Made by a program: the position numbers and the translations under genes | Assembly: GCA_002104935.1 (NCBI GenBank) | Contig: MCGT01000013.1 | Location: 124,001-188,000 of the forward strand | DNA from: Hesseltinella vesiculosa | Lineage: Eukaryota; Mucoromycota; Mucoromycetes; Mucorales; Cunninghamellaceae | Length of the DNA: 64,000 bases | Reading direction: 5' to 3' | The notes under the pieces: generated by a model | Told to the model about the DNA's origin: nothing | Databases searched by the model: none | The model's input: the letters and a program-made list of their open reading frames with translations, nothing else | Shown here: positions 1-10,398 of the stretch, one piece after another | How positions within the stretch are numbered: position 1 is the stretch's first letter | Layout of the letters: each line of letters opens with the position of its first letter

Positions 1-2
1 GA

Positions 3-467
3 AAAGTGTACAAAGCACTCAAAATAGCGGAAAAGCAAGGGTTACTTCTTGTTACAAAAACTAATGAATACAACACAAGCAAGGTAAATCATGAGGAGAG
101 GGAAAAATGAAGCGCAAAATGACCTTTTTTTTCTATCTCATTTTTTTTACAGGTCTGTCCAATGTGTGATGAAAAAGACCTTGAACACAAGACCGTCGGT
201 GACCCATTCCTGCGAGGTACAAGCATGTCTTTGTGGTCGGTTCTACAGTGCCAACACTGTAAAATCAACTGGGACAGGGACAAGCTTGCGGCTTGGAATA
301 TGTTGCGTCTTGGCAAGACTGCCCTCCAAGGATTGCCTCGCCCAGCGTTGTTCTGCCCACCACGATCCACCTCCACCGACCAATCATCACCACACCAACA
401 AAGTTCAGCAGTTGCTTCTTCGTCTCGGGACCCTCACAATGAATATCTTTACCTCGCTGGCCAATAA
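3..467 (+). CDS. C-terminal part of a Fanzor/TnpB-like RNA-guided nuclease gene (5' end outside window)
   Basis: Two exons can be joined in frame, 3-83 and 153-467, through a GT-AG intron with a T-rich acceptor. The joined protein carries NEYNTSKVCPMC, then about 35 residues later CQHC, then WDRDKLAAWNML and a Ser/Pro/His-rich tail. In the TnpB/Fanzor family a CX2C...CX2C zinc ribbon sits inside the split RuvC domain and is followed directly by the third RuvC acidic residue in an RDxxAAxN context, with a TS-x-C just before the first knuckle. All of these are seen here. The rest of the RuvC domain would lie upstream of the window, so intactness cannot be judged. The stop is TAA at 465-467. It lies beside other repeats, as expected for a mobile-element passenger. 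A zinc-ribbon transposase of another family is the main alternative. Confidence 0.68.
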
Positions 468-626
468 ACCAGCTTATTTACGTAAGCCTGAGGCAGAATG
501 TGAAGAGGAAATGCTGATTTTTTTTTTTTTTGGCAGGTTTGTCATGAAAATGAATAAAGTAAGTTTAGATGAAAATAATTCAAGCGCCTGATTGACTATT
601 AACATTGGATTTTTTTCTGTAGTGTC

Positions 627-1650
627 ATGGGCTGACGGTGACAATTTTAACATCGATGTTGAAAACCCAAAAAATGATGTCAGATCGTATGAACCATCTA
701 GTCAACTACCTGCGCGTAGAAAAAAAAGCACGGTGACGGTATACAAAGGTACAGAAGATTTCGAAAAAAAAAATTAGATGCGCAACAACTCTCCTAGAAA
801 AAATCTGAAAGGATAAATGACGTACAAAAAAAAAACTGCTCTAGTTCACTTGGATTAAGCTTGTGAATGTACTTTTAAGGACGGAGTGCGTTCATCTCGA
901 AAAAAAAATTGGTCTCCAGGACAGGCGTGAAAAGCGTCAAAGTCTGAAAAAGCAATTGTGGGGACGGAAACCAAGTCAACCCAGGTTCGAAAAAAAACCC
1001 ATATTTAGACATAGCAAGAAAGAGGTCCAGTTTAAGCAAATACTTGCCTTCAATGGGAATTTAAATAATTGTGAGCGATATATTTTTCTTTATATGGGTG
1101 GTGGATTTTTTGAAAAAATACGTGCCATAAAAGGGTCAATTGCCTTGAAAAGGCATGTATTTTTTCAAAAAATCCACCACCCATATAAAGAAAAATATAT
1201 CGCTCACAATTATTTAAATTCCCATTGAAGGCAAGTATTTGCTTAAACTGGACCTCTTTCTTGCTATGTCTAAATATGGGTTTTTTTTCGAACCTGGGTT
1301 GACTTGGTTTCCGTCCCCACAATTGCTTTTTCAGACTTTGACGCTTTTCACGCCTGTCCTGGAGACCAATTTTTTTTTCGAGATGAACGCACTCCGTCCT
1401 TAAAAGTACATTCACAAGCTTAATCCAAGTGAACTAGAGCAGTTTTTTTTTTGTACGTCATTTATCCTTTCAGATTTTTTCTAGGAGAGTTGTTGCGCAT
1501 CTAATTTTTTTTTTCGAAATCTTCTGTACCTTTGTATACCGTCACCGTGCTTTTTTTTCTACGCGCAGGTAGTTGACTAGATGGTTCATACGATCTGACA
1601 TCATTTTTTGGGTTTTCAACATCGATGTTAAAATTGTCACTGTCAGCCAT
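627..1650. repeat. Near-perfect 1-kb palindrome (two 500-bp arms, 25-nt spacer)
   Basis: The left arm 627-1126 and the right arm 1152-1650 are reverse complements. The same peptides can be read from both arms on opposite strands: two short ORFs of 121 codons (863-1228 plus, 1050-1415 minus) share their first 86 residues. The spacer is 1127-1151. Divergence is concentrated at the outer ends, around 610-640 and its partner. The outer right end carries an ATG (1650-1648, minus) starting a 49-codon lysine-rich ORF. The left copy of that start is damaged. I recognise no protein domain in the arms. It may be a fold-back element, an inverted duplication of part of the neighbouring mobile element, or an assembly artefact. 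Confidence 0.85.
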
Positions 1651-2038
1651 GATCTTGTCTACTGAAGAAAAAACAAACTGCACCCGTATTACTTGATGAC
1701 GTCTTTCTATCTTGCCTATTGATTTGTCTGCTACCCCTCTTCTCGTGGAGCCGTACCTGTCAGGCACAGCTTGCCCCGTATCCCTTTCTCTCTAATAGGG
1801 GTGTTGACCATTGCTCCCTTATATAAACTAACCACATCCCCAAGCGATTTGTTGTTGCCGTCCTCGTGGGTGAACACATGCTAACCGCAGCTCAATGGCT
1901 GCGGCTCCTCCATAAGCAGCGCGCAAGGCCAGTGATCGACTCGTTTTAATGCTGCCCTGGAAGGTCGACCAGGTCAAACAAAACGGTCAAAAAAAATAGA
2001 CTGAAGAAAAGAGGACGCGGCAGACCAATAATTTCTAA
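1651..2038. other. Spacer between two repeats, no gene seen
   Basis: No open frame with family features was found. It contains a TATA-like stretch at about 1821-1830 and a short hairpin near 1877-1896 (CCGCAGC/GCTGCGG). On the minus strand it lies upstream of the ATG at 1650 in the palindrome arm, so it could be the old promoter of that fragment. Confidence 0.5.
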
Positions 2039-2740
2039 GGGGATCCCCAGGCGAAAATGGCTAATTTTTCATTTTTTTAAGTGGGAATCGGAGGTGTCAA
2101 AACGCAATTGATCAAAAGTTGGCTGAGCAGCCTTTACCAATCGGCTTGATTTTTTCAGTACCATCATCATTCATCCATTTGCACATTTGCTCAAAATTCC
2201 TCATCGATCTAATCACTCAAAAGTGCTGTATAGCATTTACTTTTTTTTTTTTTTTTGAAAAAAAAAATGAAATGAGAAAATGGATGGTCAAATTGATGCC
2301 TGGCCGATGCAAACAAGGTAACTGGCAATCTTCAAGAGTAAGTGTCATTGCCGTGTGCGATATGATCAAGGTACTGTCTTTATTCCTTCATCAAATCGGG
2401 ATTTTGGATTGCTCTGAAGAAGGTTGGGTTTGGACCTTTGTGTGGTTTTGGAATGGCCATAGTGAGGCAGGAGTCACAAGGTGCTGTGCGGAGACTAAAT
2501 ATGCGGTTCAATTTTTTCTCTCGTTATGAAAAAAAAAGCAAATCTGCACAGCACTTTTTGATTGATTGGATTGATGCGAAATTTTGAGAGAATGTGCACT
2601 TGCACGAATGATGATGGTGCTGAAAAAATCAAGTCGACTGGAAATGGTTGCTCAGCCAACTTTTGATCAATTGCGTTTTGGCAACTCCGAACTCCAGCTA
2701 AAAAAAATGAAAAACTGGCCCTTTTCACCAGGGGATCGCC
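2039..2740. mobile_element. Non-autonomous DNA element with long terminal inverted repeats (about 700 bp)
   Basis: The ends read GGGGATCCCCAGG on the left and, reversed, GGCGATCCCCTGG on the right. About 220 bp inward from each end matches its partner at roughly 80 per cent by eye, including the shared stretch AACGCAATTGATCAAAAG. The 230-bp centre shows no transposase. The structure fits a MITE-like or foldback element. I could not find a convincing target-site duplication. A third copy of the terminal sequence occurs at 24354-24400. Confidence 0.68.
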
Positions 2741-3250
2741 AGGCAATCTGATCAAAAATCACTGTGCCACATTGCTTTTAATAAATTCACCTCAAATTAT
2801 GCATACCAGGTCATAGTGATGAGAAATAGCCTGGGCTAAAATTGCAACTCATTCAGACAGTGGGGGGGGGGGAGCCGCTGAAGGCTGACCATGCCAGTAA
2901 ATGGCCCCAAAGTGCAACAAGGCGTCAACTGTTTTGATTGGCCAAAGTGAGCTGGACGCAAGCAAATGGCAAACCGAGAAGTGCGCTTTTGGCGGCATTT
3001 TTTTTTGCTCCCACTCCTTCTCTTTCTCTTTTTTTTTCTTTCAGCCTGACTGGTCCTTCTGTGTAGCCTTTTAGTGTCTCTTTGGCTGTAAAAGACAAAG
3101 GTAAGACATATATTTATATTACTGTGCCTTTTTTTACTTGGTTCTCATCAATGTCCCAGCTTATCCCGTCTACATCTGTTTTTTTTTTTTTACCTCCTGG
3201 CGTAAAAAAAAGGAACGAGACAACAGCCCCTTACGACTCATTTGACTATA
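2741..3250 (+). promoter_or_regulatory. Upstream region of the eIF4G gene, start uncertain
   Basis: The stretch contains a G-run at about 2862-2873, long T runs and polypyrimidine-AG sites near 3043 and 3223, so 5' leader introns are possible. An ATG at 3150 opens a different frame (MSQLIPSTS). It could be joined to the eIF4G frame only through a poor donor. No independent gene was seen. Confidence 0.4.
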
Positions 3251-6200
3251 ATGAAACCTATTCAAAGTCATCCATCTGCACTGAAATCACATTGGCAGGA
3301 TACTTCCAAAGGATCGCAATCCAGTCCTTCGCGACCCCAACATTCGTTAGAAGCATCAACATTGCCAAAAGCTGAACATGGGCCCATCAGGTCCACGTCC
3401 TCAGATGACCCACTGCCGTAAGTGCAAACAAAGTAAGAGAGCCGGGAAAATGGCCAGTGTTACTAACTATAATGTTTTTATCGTTCTACTAGACCAGTAA
3501 CCAGGAAACCTTTTGGGTCTGTCAAGGCCAGAGCCAAATCAAATCGTACGTGAGAAAAAAAAAAAAGGAGAGTTATGCTGAATGGAACCAAGCCTATCTT
3601 GTTTTTCTGTTGTTATTATTATTATTTTTTCATTAATTTTTATTATATTATAGAGAACATGACCGAGGGTTCGTACAATGAACCAACTAGGAACAAGAAT
3701 CAGCCCACTGGAGCTTCCTTCAAATCGGATCATGTGCGCGGCAGTATGCATCAGGTAAAGCCCGTCCGAAATACCTTGCATTGGGTCGGCCACTCTCTAT
3801 CTCTTTTTTTTTTTTTTTTTTTTTTTGAACAAAACATTTCTCATTTCCATCTTCTTCTGCAGAACCAGAAGCCTACAGGTCACCGACAAGGAAAGTCATC
3901 GTTTAAACGCTCGGAAAACATAAAGAACGACAAGGACAAGCTCTTCACCCAGCCGTTTGTCCCTCCGCAACATTACAACGTCAGCTCCCAGCAGCGAGTG
4001 ATGCATCGCCAAGGTTACCCTCATCCTCCACCTCACCACCTTCCTACCCATCCACAGCAGGCGCTGCCACTTCCATATACACAGGCTTATTCCCCTGGTT
4101 CTGTCAATGCGGTGCCTTTTTATGTTACCCCATCCGACCAGTCTTCATCACCCATGTACCCACCTCATGCAGCTCCGTCCATGACTATGAACCCAGGATG
4201 GCCAGTGCATGCTTATGTAAGTAGAGAGGAAAGTGGGACGAGTACAAGTGATTAAACGGCCTGGTTCTCCTTTACAAGTATGCGGCTACCAACCAGCCGA
4301 TATACGATCGAGCTCCCGTAGCCTACACGTATATTTCCTATCAAAGCTCGCCACCTACTTCTACAGCTGCCAGTCCTGCTGGTGCCACTGTATTTGCTGC
4401 TCCCGCTTCATCGATCCATCCAGCGTCTCCTGCTCATTATCGCCGTGGCTCATCCTCCCCACCTGTACCAACGTCATCCCTTCCACTCCTGTCCACGTCA
4501 CCTCTTATCCCGGCTTTGTCACCCCGCTCCATACCCCTGACGACAGCGACGAGCCCGTCTATCACAGCATCCAATGCCACGCGCTCCACACCTGTGTTAA
4601 CCACTCAGGCTGCTCCCAGCAAAGCCATTACCATCATCAATCCCGATACCATGGCGCCTGTCCATTTAGATATTTCCAAGAGTGCGTCAACGTCATCAAG
4701 AACAAGCACAAGCAAAGCCCAGAGCACTGCGGATCTCATCACCCCATCCTCTTACCCTCCCAGTCTCGACACGCCTCCCCAGCTCACAGCGTACACGGAG
4801 ATCATGGACCCAGCTATCCGTGAACGTGAAGAAAGAGAAGCGCAGGAGCAGATGGAAGAGCTTCGGCAACAACAAACGATTGCTGAGCCTACCGACCCGA
4901 ACCAGGGCAGCCAACAGCCTCTCACCAACACTGCCTCCGACGCTACTGTCTTGCCTGAAGCTTGTATTGACCTGCCGGTTGTTTCAGCTACCGAGCCACC
5001 CGAATCGGTGACACCATCTTTGTCGCCCGATGCTTTACTGTCGCCCGTGCCTACCGAAACTTCTGCTGTGCCGGCTCTGCCCGTTGTTGCTGAGCCCGAT
5101 GTGCCTAGCCCCACCGAGCTGAATGGCAGCCCGTCCACCGGCGATCATCGCCCGGCTGACTCCGAGTGCAAGAGTACCATGCTGGACTTGAACGAGCCTG
5201 CACCACCAAAGCCCAGCCCGTCACCGCCCTCGCCTGTACCGCCCCAGGCTCAAGCCCAAGCAAAAAACGTAAACGAGGTACACGCCACCGATCAGCCTTT
5301 GATCGAACATTCTGACGCCCTGGCCGCTACTGTGGTCGATACAATGATCCAAGCCCCTTCCACTGGGGATGGCCTCAACGGCGTGATCCGCTACGACCCT
5401 GTGTTTTTGATGCAGTTTATGCCACTCTGCTTGGACTATGATCGTGACCTGACGCCATTCCAAAACATGCGCCCACTGACGAAGCTGCAGCCGTCGGCCG
5501 AGCATCGCCCCGGCCGGTCCACCGACACAGCATCGTCCACCTCTGCCCTGCCATCGGCAACTTCTGCTCACGCTCCGTTTTCTGCCTCAAGCCAGCGATT
5601 CCACCATGGCCCTTCACAACTGTCCGCCTCTTCCTACCAGGGTAACCACGCGTCATCCACCAATAATTACAATCGGCCAGCCGCATCTGGATCGAGCCCC
5701 ACCAATACCTACAGCAAATTCAACAGCAGCCATCCACGGGGAGCGGTTACCGGCCATGCGCGCCCACCTGCAAGCGGCGCGAGCCATGACGTGCAACGCG
5801 ACGGTTCCATGGGACGGCATGGCGCCCACAAGCCTGCAGCCACCAACATTAGACGCCCGGCCCATGCGCCGCCAACTTCTTCCTTGCCATCCTCCATGAC
5901 TGGCGCATCTGCGCCCAATACCTCCACCTACAATATGCTGACGGATGTGATTGCTGCCGTCACATCCAACCCCATGCACTACCAGCAGGCGTCCTACTAC
6001 AAACCTCGTGCGCCTTCCAACGACCCATTGCTCCGCCCGCTTCCGAAGAGTGAAAACCGATGGGTGCCTCCTTCTGTTGCCAGTCAGTCACCTTCACCTC
6101 CCCCCACTTCCTTCACCAAATCTTCCCACCAGCAAGACCCTGCTGCTGCTAGCCAAGGCCCTCCGGTCCTGGCTTCCTCCTCCTCCACCACCAAAGCCGA

Positions 6201-8185
6201 CCCGTCGACCGCTACTCTTACTCAGGACGACATCACTCGAAAGGTCAAGGGGCTACTCAACAAACTTACGCTGGAAAAATTCGACACCATCTCGGACAAG
6301 ATCATCCTGTACGCTGAGCAGTCGCGTACTGAGGACAATGGCCAGTCGCTGCGCACCGTGATGAAACTGGTGTTTGAAAAGGCGTGTGATGAGCCTGCCT
6401 TTGCTGCCATGTGGGCGCAGCTGTGTCGCAAGCTCTTTGAATGGATGCCTAACGACATTAAGGATGTCAGTGTGCTGGATAAGAATGGCCAGCCCACGTC
6501 CGGTGTCAACCTGTTTTACAAGTACCTGCTGTACCGATGCCAGAACGGATTTGAGCAGGGCTGGAGCGTGAGCCTGCCACAGACGGATGGCCCTGTTCTC
6601 AGCGACGAATACTATGCTGCTGTCAAGGTCAAGCGCCAGGGTCTTGGGCTGGTCCAGTTTATTGGCGAGCTTTACCGCCGCGGCCTCCTCACGACCGGCA
6701 TCATCTACAAGTGCCTCAAGCATCTGTGCGACAGCGGCTCCCAAGTGCGCGAAGAAGAAGTCGAGTCCCTGTGCAAGCTGTTGACTACTGTGGGCGCCGA
6801 TCTCGACCGCAATCCCCAGACCGCGCCTTTTACGGATGTCTTTTTGAAACGCATGAAGACCGAAATGTACAACAGCCCTCATCTATCCTCCCGTGTCCAG
6901 TTCATGATGCAGGTAAGTTGATGAGATGAAGTAAAAACAAGTGACTTGTTGCTAACCCCACTTTCACTTGTCAGGACGTGTTTGACTTGCGTGACAACAA
7001 CTGGGTACCAAGACGTGGTAAGCAGGACGGACCAAAGACCATTGCTGAAATCCACGAGCTGGTAAGTTGAAAACTATCTGATGATGACTCGGCAAGGATT
7101 TCACCTCGGCGGTTTCTTAGGCAGAAAAGGAAAAGGAGGAAGCTGCGCGACGCGTGGGACAAGGTCGGGGCGTTCCTCTTGGCCGGCAAACATCCCAACA
7201 AAACATGGCTTATCGCAATGGCTCTACAGGCACTTCCGGGCCGGGCAAAAATGGCAAGCGTCCTGCCAGATCCAATGTAGATCGTGGCGTCTCTGGTGCC
7301 GATGGATGGAGCACCGTCAGCGCAGGACAAGGGTATGGTAGCCGCCGCGTCAATGACCTGTCCAACTTTGGCAAATCCGATCGTTATCAGCAGCGTAACA
7401 ATGTCCTTGGCCCTACCAACAGTCCCTTTGCCGCTCTTCATCGCACCTCTGGTAAGCATTTGGATGCCAAATCCCACTCCACGCAGGAAACCACCAACAA
7501 GTTTAGGTAAGCAGTGAAAAAAAAAAAAGAGACACCCACTCACCTACCCTTTTTTTCACATTGTCAACACCAAGTGCATTGGATGATCACGATGAAAACC
7601 AAGAGCGCCCAACCATTCGGCCTCAGGCTAGAGATACCTCTGAGACTAAACAATCACTGGATGATGACCGCGCTGGAGCTGAAGATGATACCAAAGCCAC
7701 ACAGCTCGACCCCACTGCATTGAAACGACGCATTGACAACACCTTGCAAGAATTCTATAGCATGAACAGCGTCAAGGCAAGCGTCATGGGAGGAAATGAA
7801 AGCCTGACTCACCCCCCCTCCTTTTTTTACCATGTAGGATTTGATGGAAGATATCCAAGAGCTGAAGAAGTCCGACATGGAACCCCTTCTTGCTTCAGCA
7901 TTGCTGAATGTGGTAGAAAAGAAACTAGCTCAGGTGGAGAGCGTTTGCCAATTAATTCCCCAGCTATACGATCAGCAGGTACTGAGCAAGCAAGTGCTGA
8001 CGGTTGCCTTCCAGGGATTTATGGAATTGTATGAGGATCTAGCCATTGACGTGCCTCAAGCTCCGCTTTATGTGGCAAAGCTACTGCTGGCCGCCAACCT
8101 GACATTGGAAGACGTGTGGACAGACAATGCTCTTGGACCTCTACCTTCAAGCTTGAAAGATGCCTATACCAACCTCAAAGCATAA
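3251..8185 (+). CDS. TIF4631: Translation initiation factor eIF4G
   Basis: Scaffold of the cap-binding complex, bridging eIF4E, eIF4A and PABP in the cytoplasm. Exons: 3251-3417, 3493-3545, 3654-3754, 3863-4216, 4279-6912, 6975-7061, 7121-7506, 7575-7776 and 7838-8185 (1443 aa, phases consistent). A long Ser/Pro/Gln-rich N-terminal half is followed by the canonical eIF4E-binding motif YDPVFLM (residue about 597; Y-x4-L-hydrophobic). A MIF4G HEAT domain follows (about 875-1105, beginning [14 protein letters not shown]) and a C-terminal MA3 domain (about 1305-1440). The start is the first ATG in frame after a stop. An additional 5' exon is possible. The eighth intron appears to use a GC donor (AAG|GCAAGC). 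An alternative GT donor 6 nt earlier would delete two residues. AATAAA-like signals follow the stop. Confidence 0.93.
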
Positions 8186-8635
8186 ACAAATTAATAAAAA
8201 AATACCAGGAAAAAAATGAAACAGGCTATGTATTAAGCAATCTGAGGCGCATGGAGTTGACTGCGGCATGGACTGCTATGGTGCTGGCTTCCGTGTATGA
8301 AAAACTAAAAGCGCCCGTTCCGTGGGTCCTACCACGGAACGGGCGCTTCTGACACATGCAGGAAACAGCAGACAGCCGAGGCGACTTCTTACTACTGCAA
8401 CTTAGAAATGTGGCTCTTTTTAATGCTAACAAATGACTTTTTTTTATCAGATTCAATGACTGTGCGAATGAACACACGCAGCGCAACCGTGTCCCCCCTT
8501 TTTTTTTTGCATGCTCAGCTGATGCATTGCGCAAAAAAAAAAAAAAAAAGGCGGGGCGAACTAGGGCCCCCGATTCTTTTTTTTCTCATTTCACGCTTTT
8601 CTTTTTATTTTGTGGTGTCGGTACATGCGTATGCA
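8186..8635 (+). other. Intergenic: eIF4G 3' region and acyltransferase 5' leader
   Basis: Apart from the hairpin at 8309-8348 and homopolymer runs, no gene is seen. An open frame runs in from 8408 in phase with the acyltransferase. It starts without conserved features, so I treat it as untranslated leader. A five-codon uORF (ATG 8625, stop 8637-8639) overlaps the acyltransferase start codon. Confidence 0.5.
8309..8348. repeat. Perfect 17-bp stem, 6-nt loop hairpin
   Basis: Positions 8309-8325 and 8332-8348 are exact reverse complements (GCGCCCGTTCCGTGG core) around the loop GTCCTA. It is GC-rich in an AT-rich spacer, about 120 bp after the eIF4G stop. The role is unknown: it could be a 3' UTR structure or a repeat relic. 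Confidence 0.85.
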
Positions 8636-10015
8636 ATGAAGCTTTCTGTGATTGTTAACATTCTTATTGTCAACTTTGGTCTCTTTTACCAGTCGACATG
8701 TGTTGTCTTGGGCCAGCTTTTGTCGCTCCCCTTGCTTTATACCTCCCGAGCATGGTACCTTCGATACATTGCCTTTACGATGAACATTTGGTCTCAAAGT
8801 CTCATTGCCGTTGTCCAATACTTTGCTCCAGCCTACATTGAACTGACGATTGATCCTGCCATTGCAGAACAAGACAAGTCTATTGTGGAACTTCAGGACG
8901 ACGAAGTTCGTCTCCGTCTGCCAAAACGTGCCATTGTTACGGCCAACCACCAAGTAAGGCGCTCAGCGTCCGTATGGTCTTGACACTCAATTTTTTTCTT
9001 TTACATTTTTGCAATGTTGGGCTCTGTGTTTATTTTTTAAATAGCTTGTAAGTGGAAAAAAAGATGTTTTGCATGAACAGGCGGTCGCTCACCCGTTTTT
9101 GTCAGCTTGCCGATTGGGTTTACATCTGGTGTTTGTCGTATTTGGCAAGAGCACATGACTCGATCAAGATCCTCCTCAAAGCCAGCTTGAAGAATTTGCC
9201 AGTGTATGGTCTGTAAGTCACACTGACCTTCCCGGGGTCTATGTCTTATCGCTCCCTCTTGGTTTTAGGGGCATGCGCTTCTTTGATTTTATCTTTTTGC
9301 AGCGCAAATTGGCTGATGATCAAGCGACAATTGTCAACAACTTGGAGCAATCCAAAAAAGACGACACTCCGCTTTGGTTGGTGCTCTTTCCCGAGGGCAC
9401 AGGTAAGAGGCGAGGAAATAGACCCCGTGCCAGTTTTTTTTCACCTTTTCCATTGGATAGTTGTCTCCAAGAACACTCGCCAGCGGTCCAAAGCCTTTGC
9501 TGACAAAAACAACTTGGTAACGATACACATAAGGCAAAACCAGCGTCAACTCACTTTTGTAGAACGATTTTCTTTATACCCTGTTGCCTCGGTCGACGGG
9601 GTTGCGGCTCTGTCTACAAACGTTGGAAGCAAGCGTCGAGTACCTATACGATCTTACGATTTGCTACCCTGATGTCCAAGCCGGCGGCACCAGCCCCGAA
9701 GACATGTACACGATCCCTGGTATCTTTTTCTTCAACAAGCAGCCCACCACCATTCACATGTACCTGAGACGCTACAGAGTCAAGGACATCCCAGTGGAGA
9801 ACGAGGACACCTTTAACCAATGGGTTTACGATCGATGGCTCGAAAAGGATCACCTGATGGCCGCTTTTTACAAGCAAGGCTATTTTAACAAGGACGCCAA
9901 AGCCATTGGCACTCCCATCCGTTTATCTCATCCCTTGTCCCTTATCCAACCCACCTTTTGTTTGTTACCTTATCTGGCCATGATAAGCTTCCTGTACTAT
10001 TTTATCTTTGCATGA
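8636..10015 (+). CDS. Lysophospholipid acyltransferase, PlsC family (CST26/LCLAT-like)
   Basis: Membrane acyl-CoA:lysophospholipid (or lysocardiolipin/1-acylglycerol-3-phosphate) acyltransferase. Exons: 8636-8953, 9045-9047, 9106-9212, 9269-9402, 9461-9516 and 9563-10015 (356 aa). An N-terminal membrane segment precedes motif I, which reads NHQLLADW (His105, Asp110) only when the 3-nt exon is included. Without it the essential HX4D spacing is HX3D. The FPEGT motif (block III) ends exon 4, followed by a KNTRQRSKAFA-type segment. The C-terminus is hydrophobic. Fungal relatives of this subfamily have NHQxxxDW, which supports the model. The exact substrate cannot be told. A coding-like stretch at about 10160-10249, in frame after a possible acceptor at 10159, could be an alternative last exon. 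Confidence 0.85.
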
Positions 10016-10398
10016 TACTGTTATTTCATTAAAACTTTATCTCCTCCCAGCAAGCTGGATGATGACTGATGAAAAAAAAAAAAGTAGAGGCTGAATGCTA
10101 AACACGCAGCATGTATTCTTTTTTGTGCAGGAATTTGACGATCACCTCATCAGGGTCCTGAGGTTTTATTGGCTCACATCAACCGCCATTTTCACCAGTG
10201 GCTATTGGAGATGGAAGGCAAGAAGGATGGCGACATCACCATGGTATCTTGAGCCAATGAAAACACGTTATTCATGATCCGCAGAAATTGCGCCATTGCA
10301 AACTGCCTTTTTTAAGACAACGCTTTTTTTTTATTTTTGACTCATTTTTTTTTTCTCTCAACACCTGTTGCATTGCATATTTCGTAACGTTTTAATTG
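10016..10398 (+). other. Spacer before the siroheme synthase gene
   Basis: Contains ATTAAA after the acyltransferase stop and T-rich promoter-like sequence at 10310-10360. The frame 10160-10249 (LLAHINRHFHQWL... ending MVS, stop) looks protein-like and may be a missed terminal exon of the upstream gene. No separate gene is supported. Confidence 0.4.

Noticed and set aside
863..1415. Two facing 121-codon ORFs in the palindrome as protein genes
   Set aside because: They share their first 86 residues because the arms are inverted copies. They then run into the spacer and the opposite arm, and contain lysine runs from A tracts. No domain was recognised.
4752..6882. Several overlapping antisense and alternative-frame ORFs in eIF4G
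   Set aside because: The exon is GC-rich and low in stops in all frames. Only the sense frame carries the eIF4E-binding, MIF4G and MA3 features.
8408..8635. N-terminal extension of the acyltransferase
   Set aside because: Begins at an ATG but encodes poly-Lys and poly-Phe from homopolymers. The hydrophobic signal-anchor follows the ATG at 8636.
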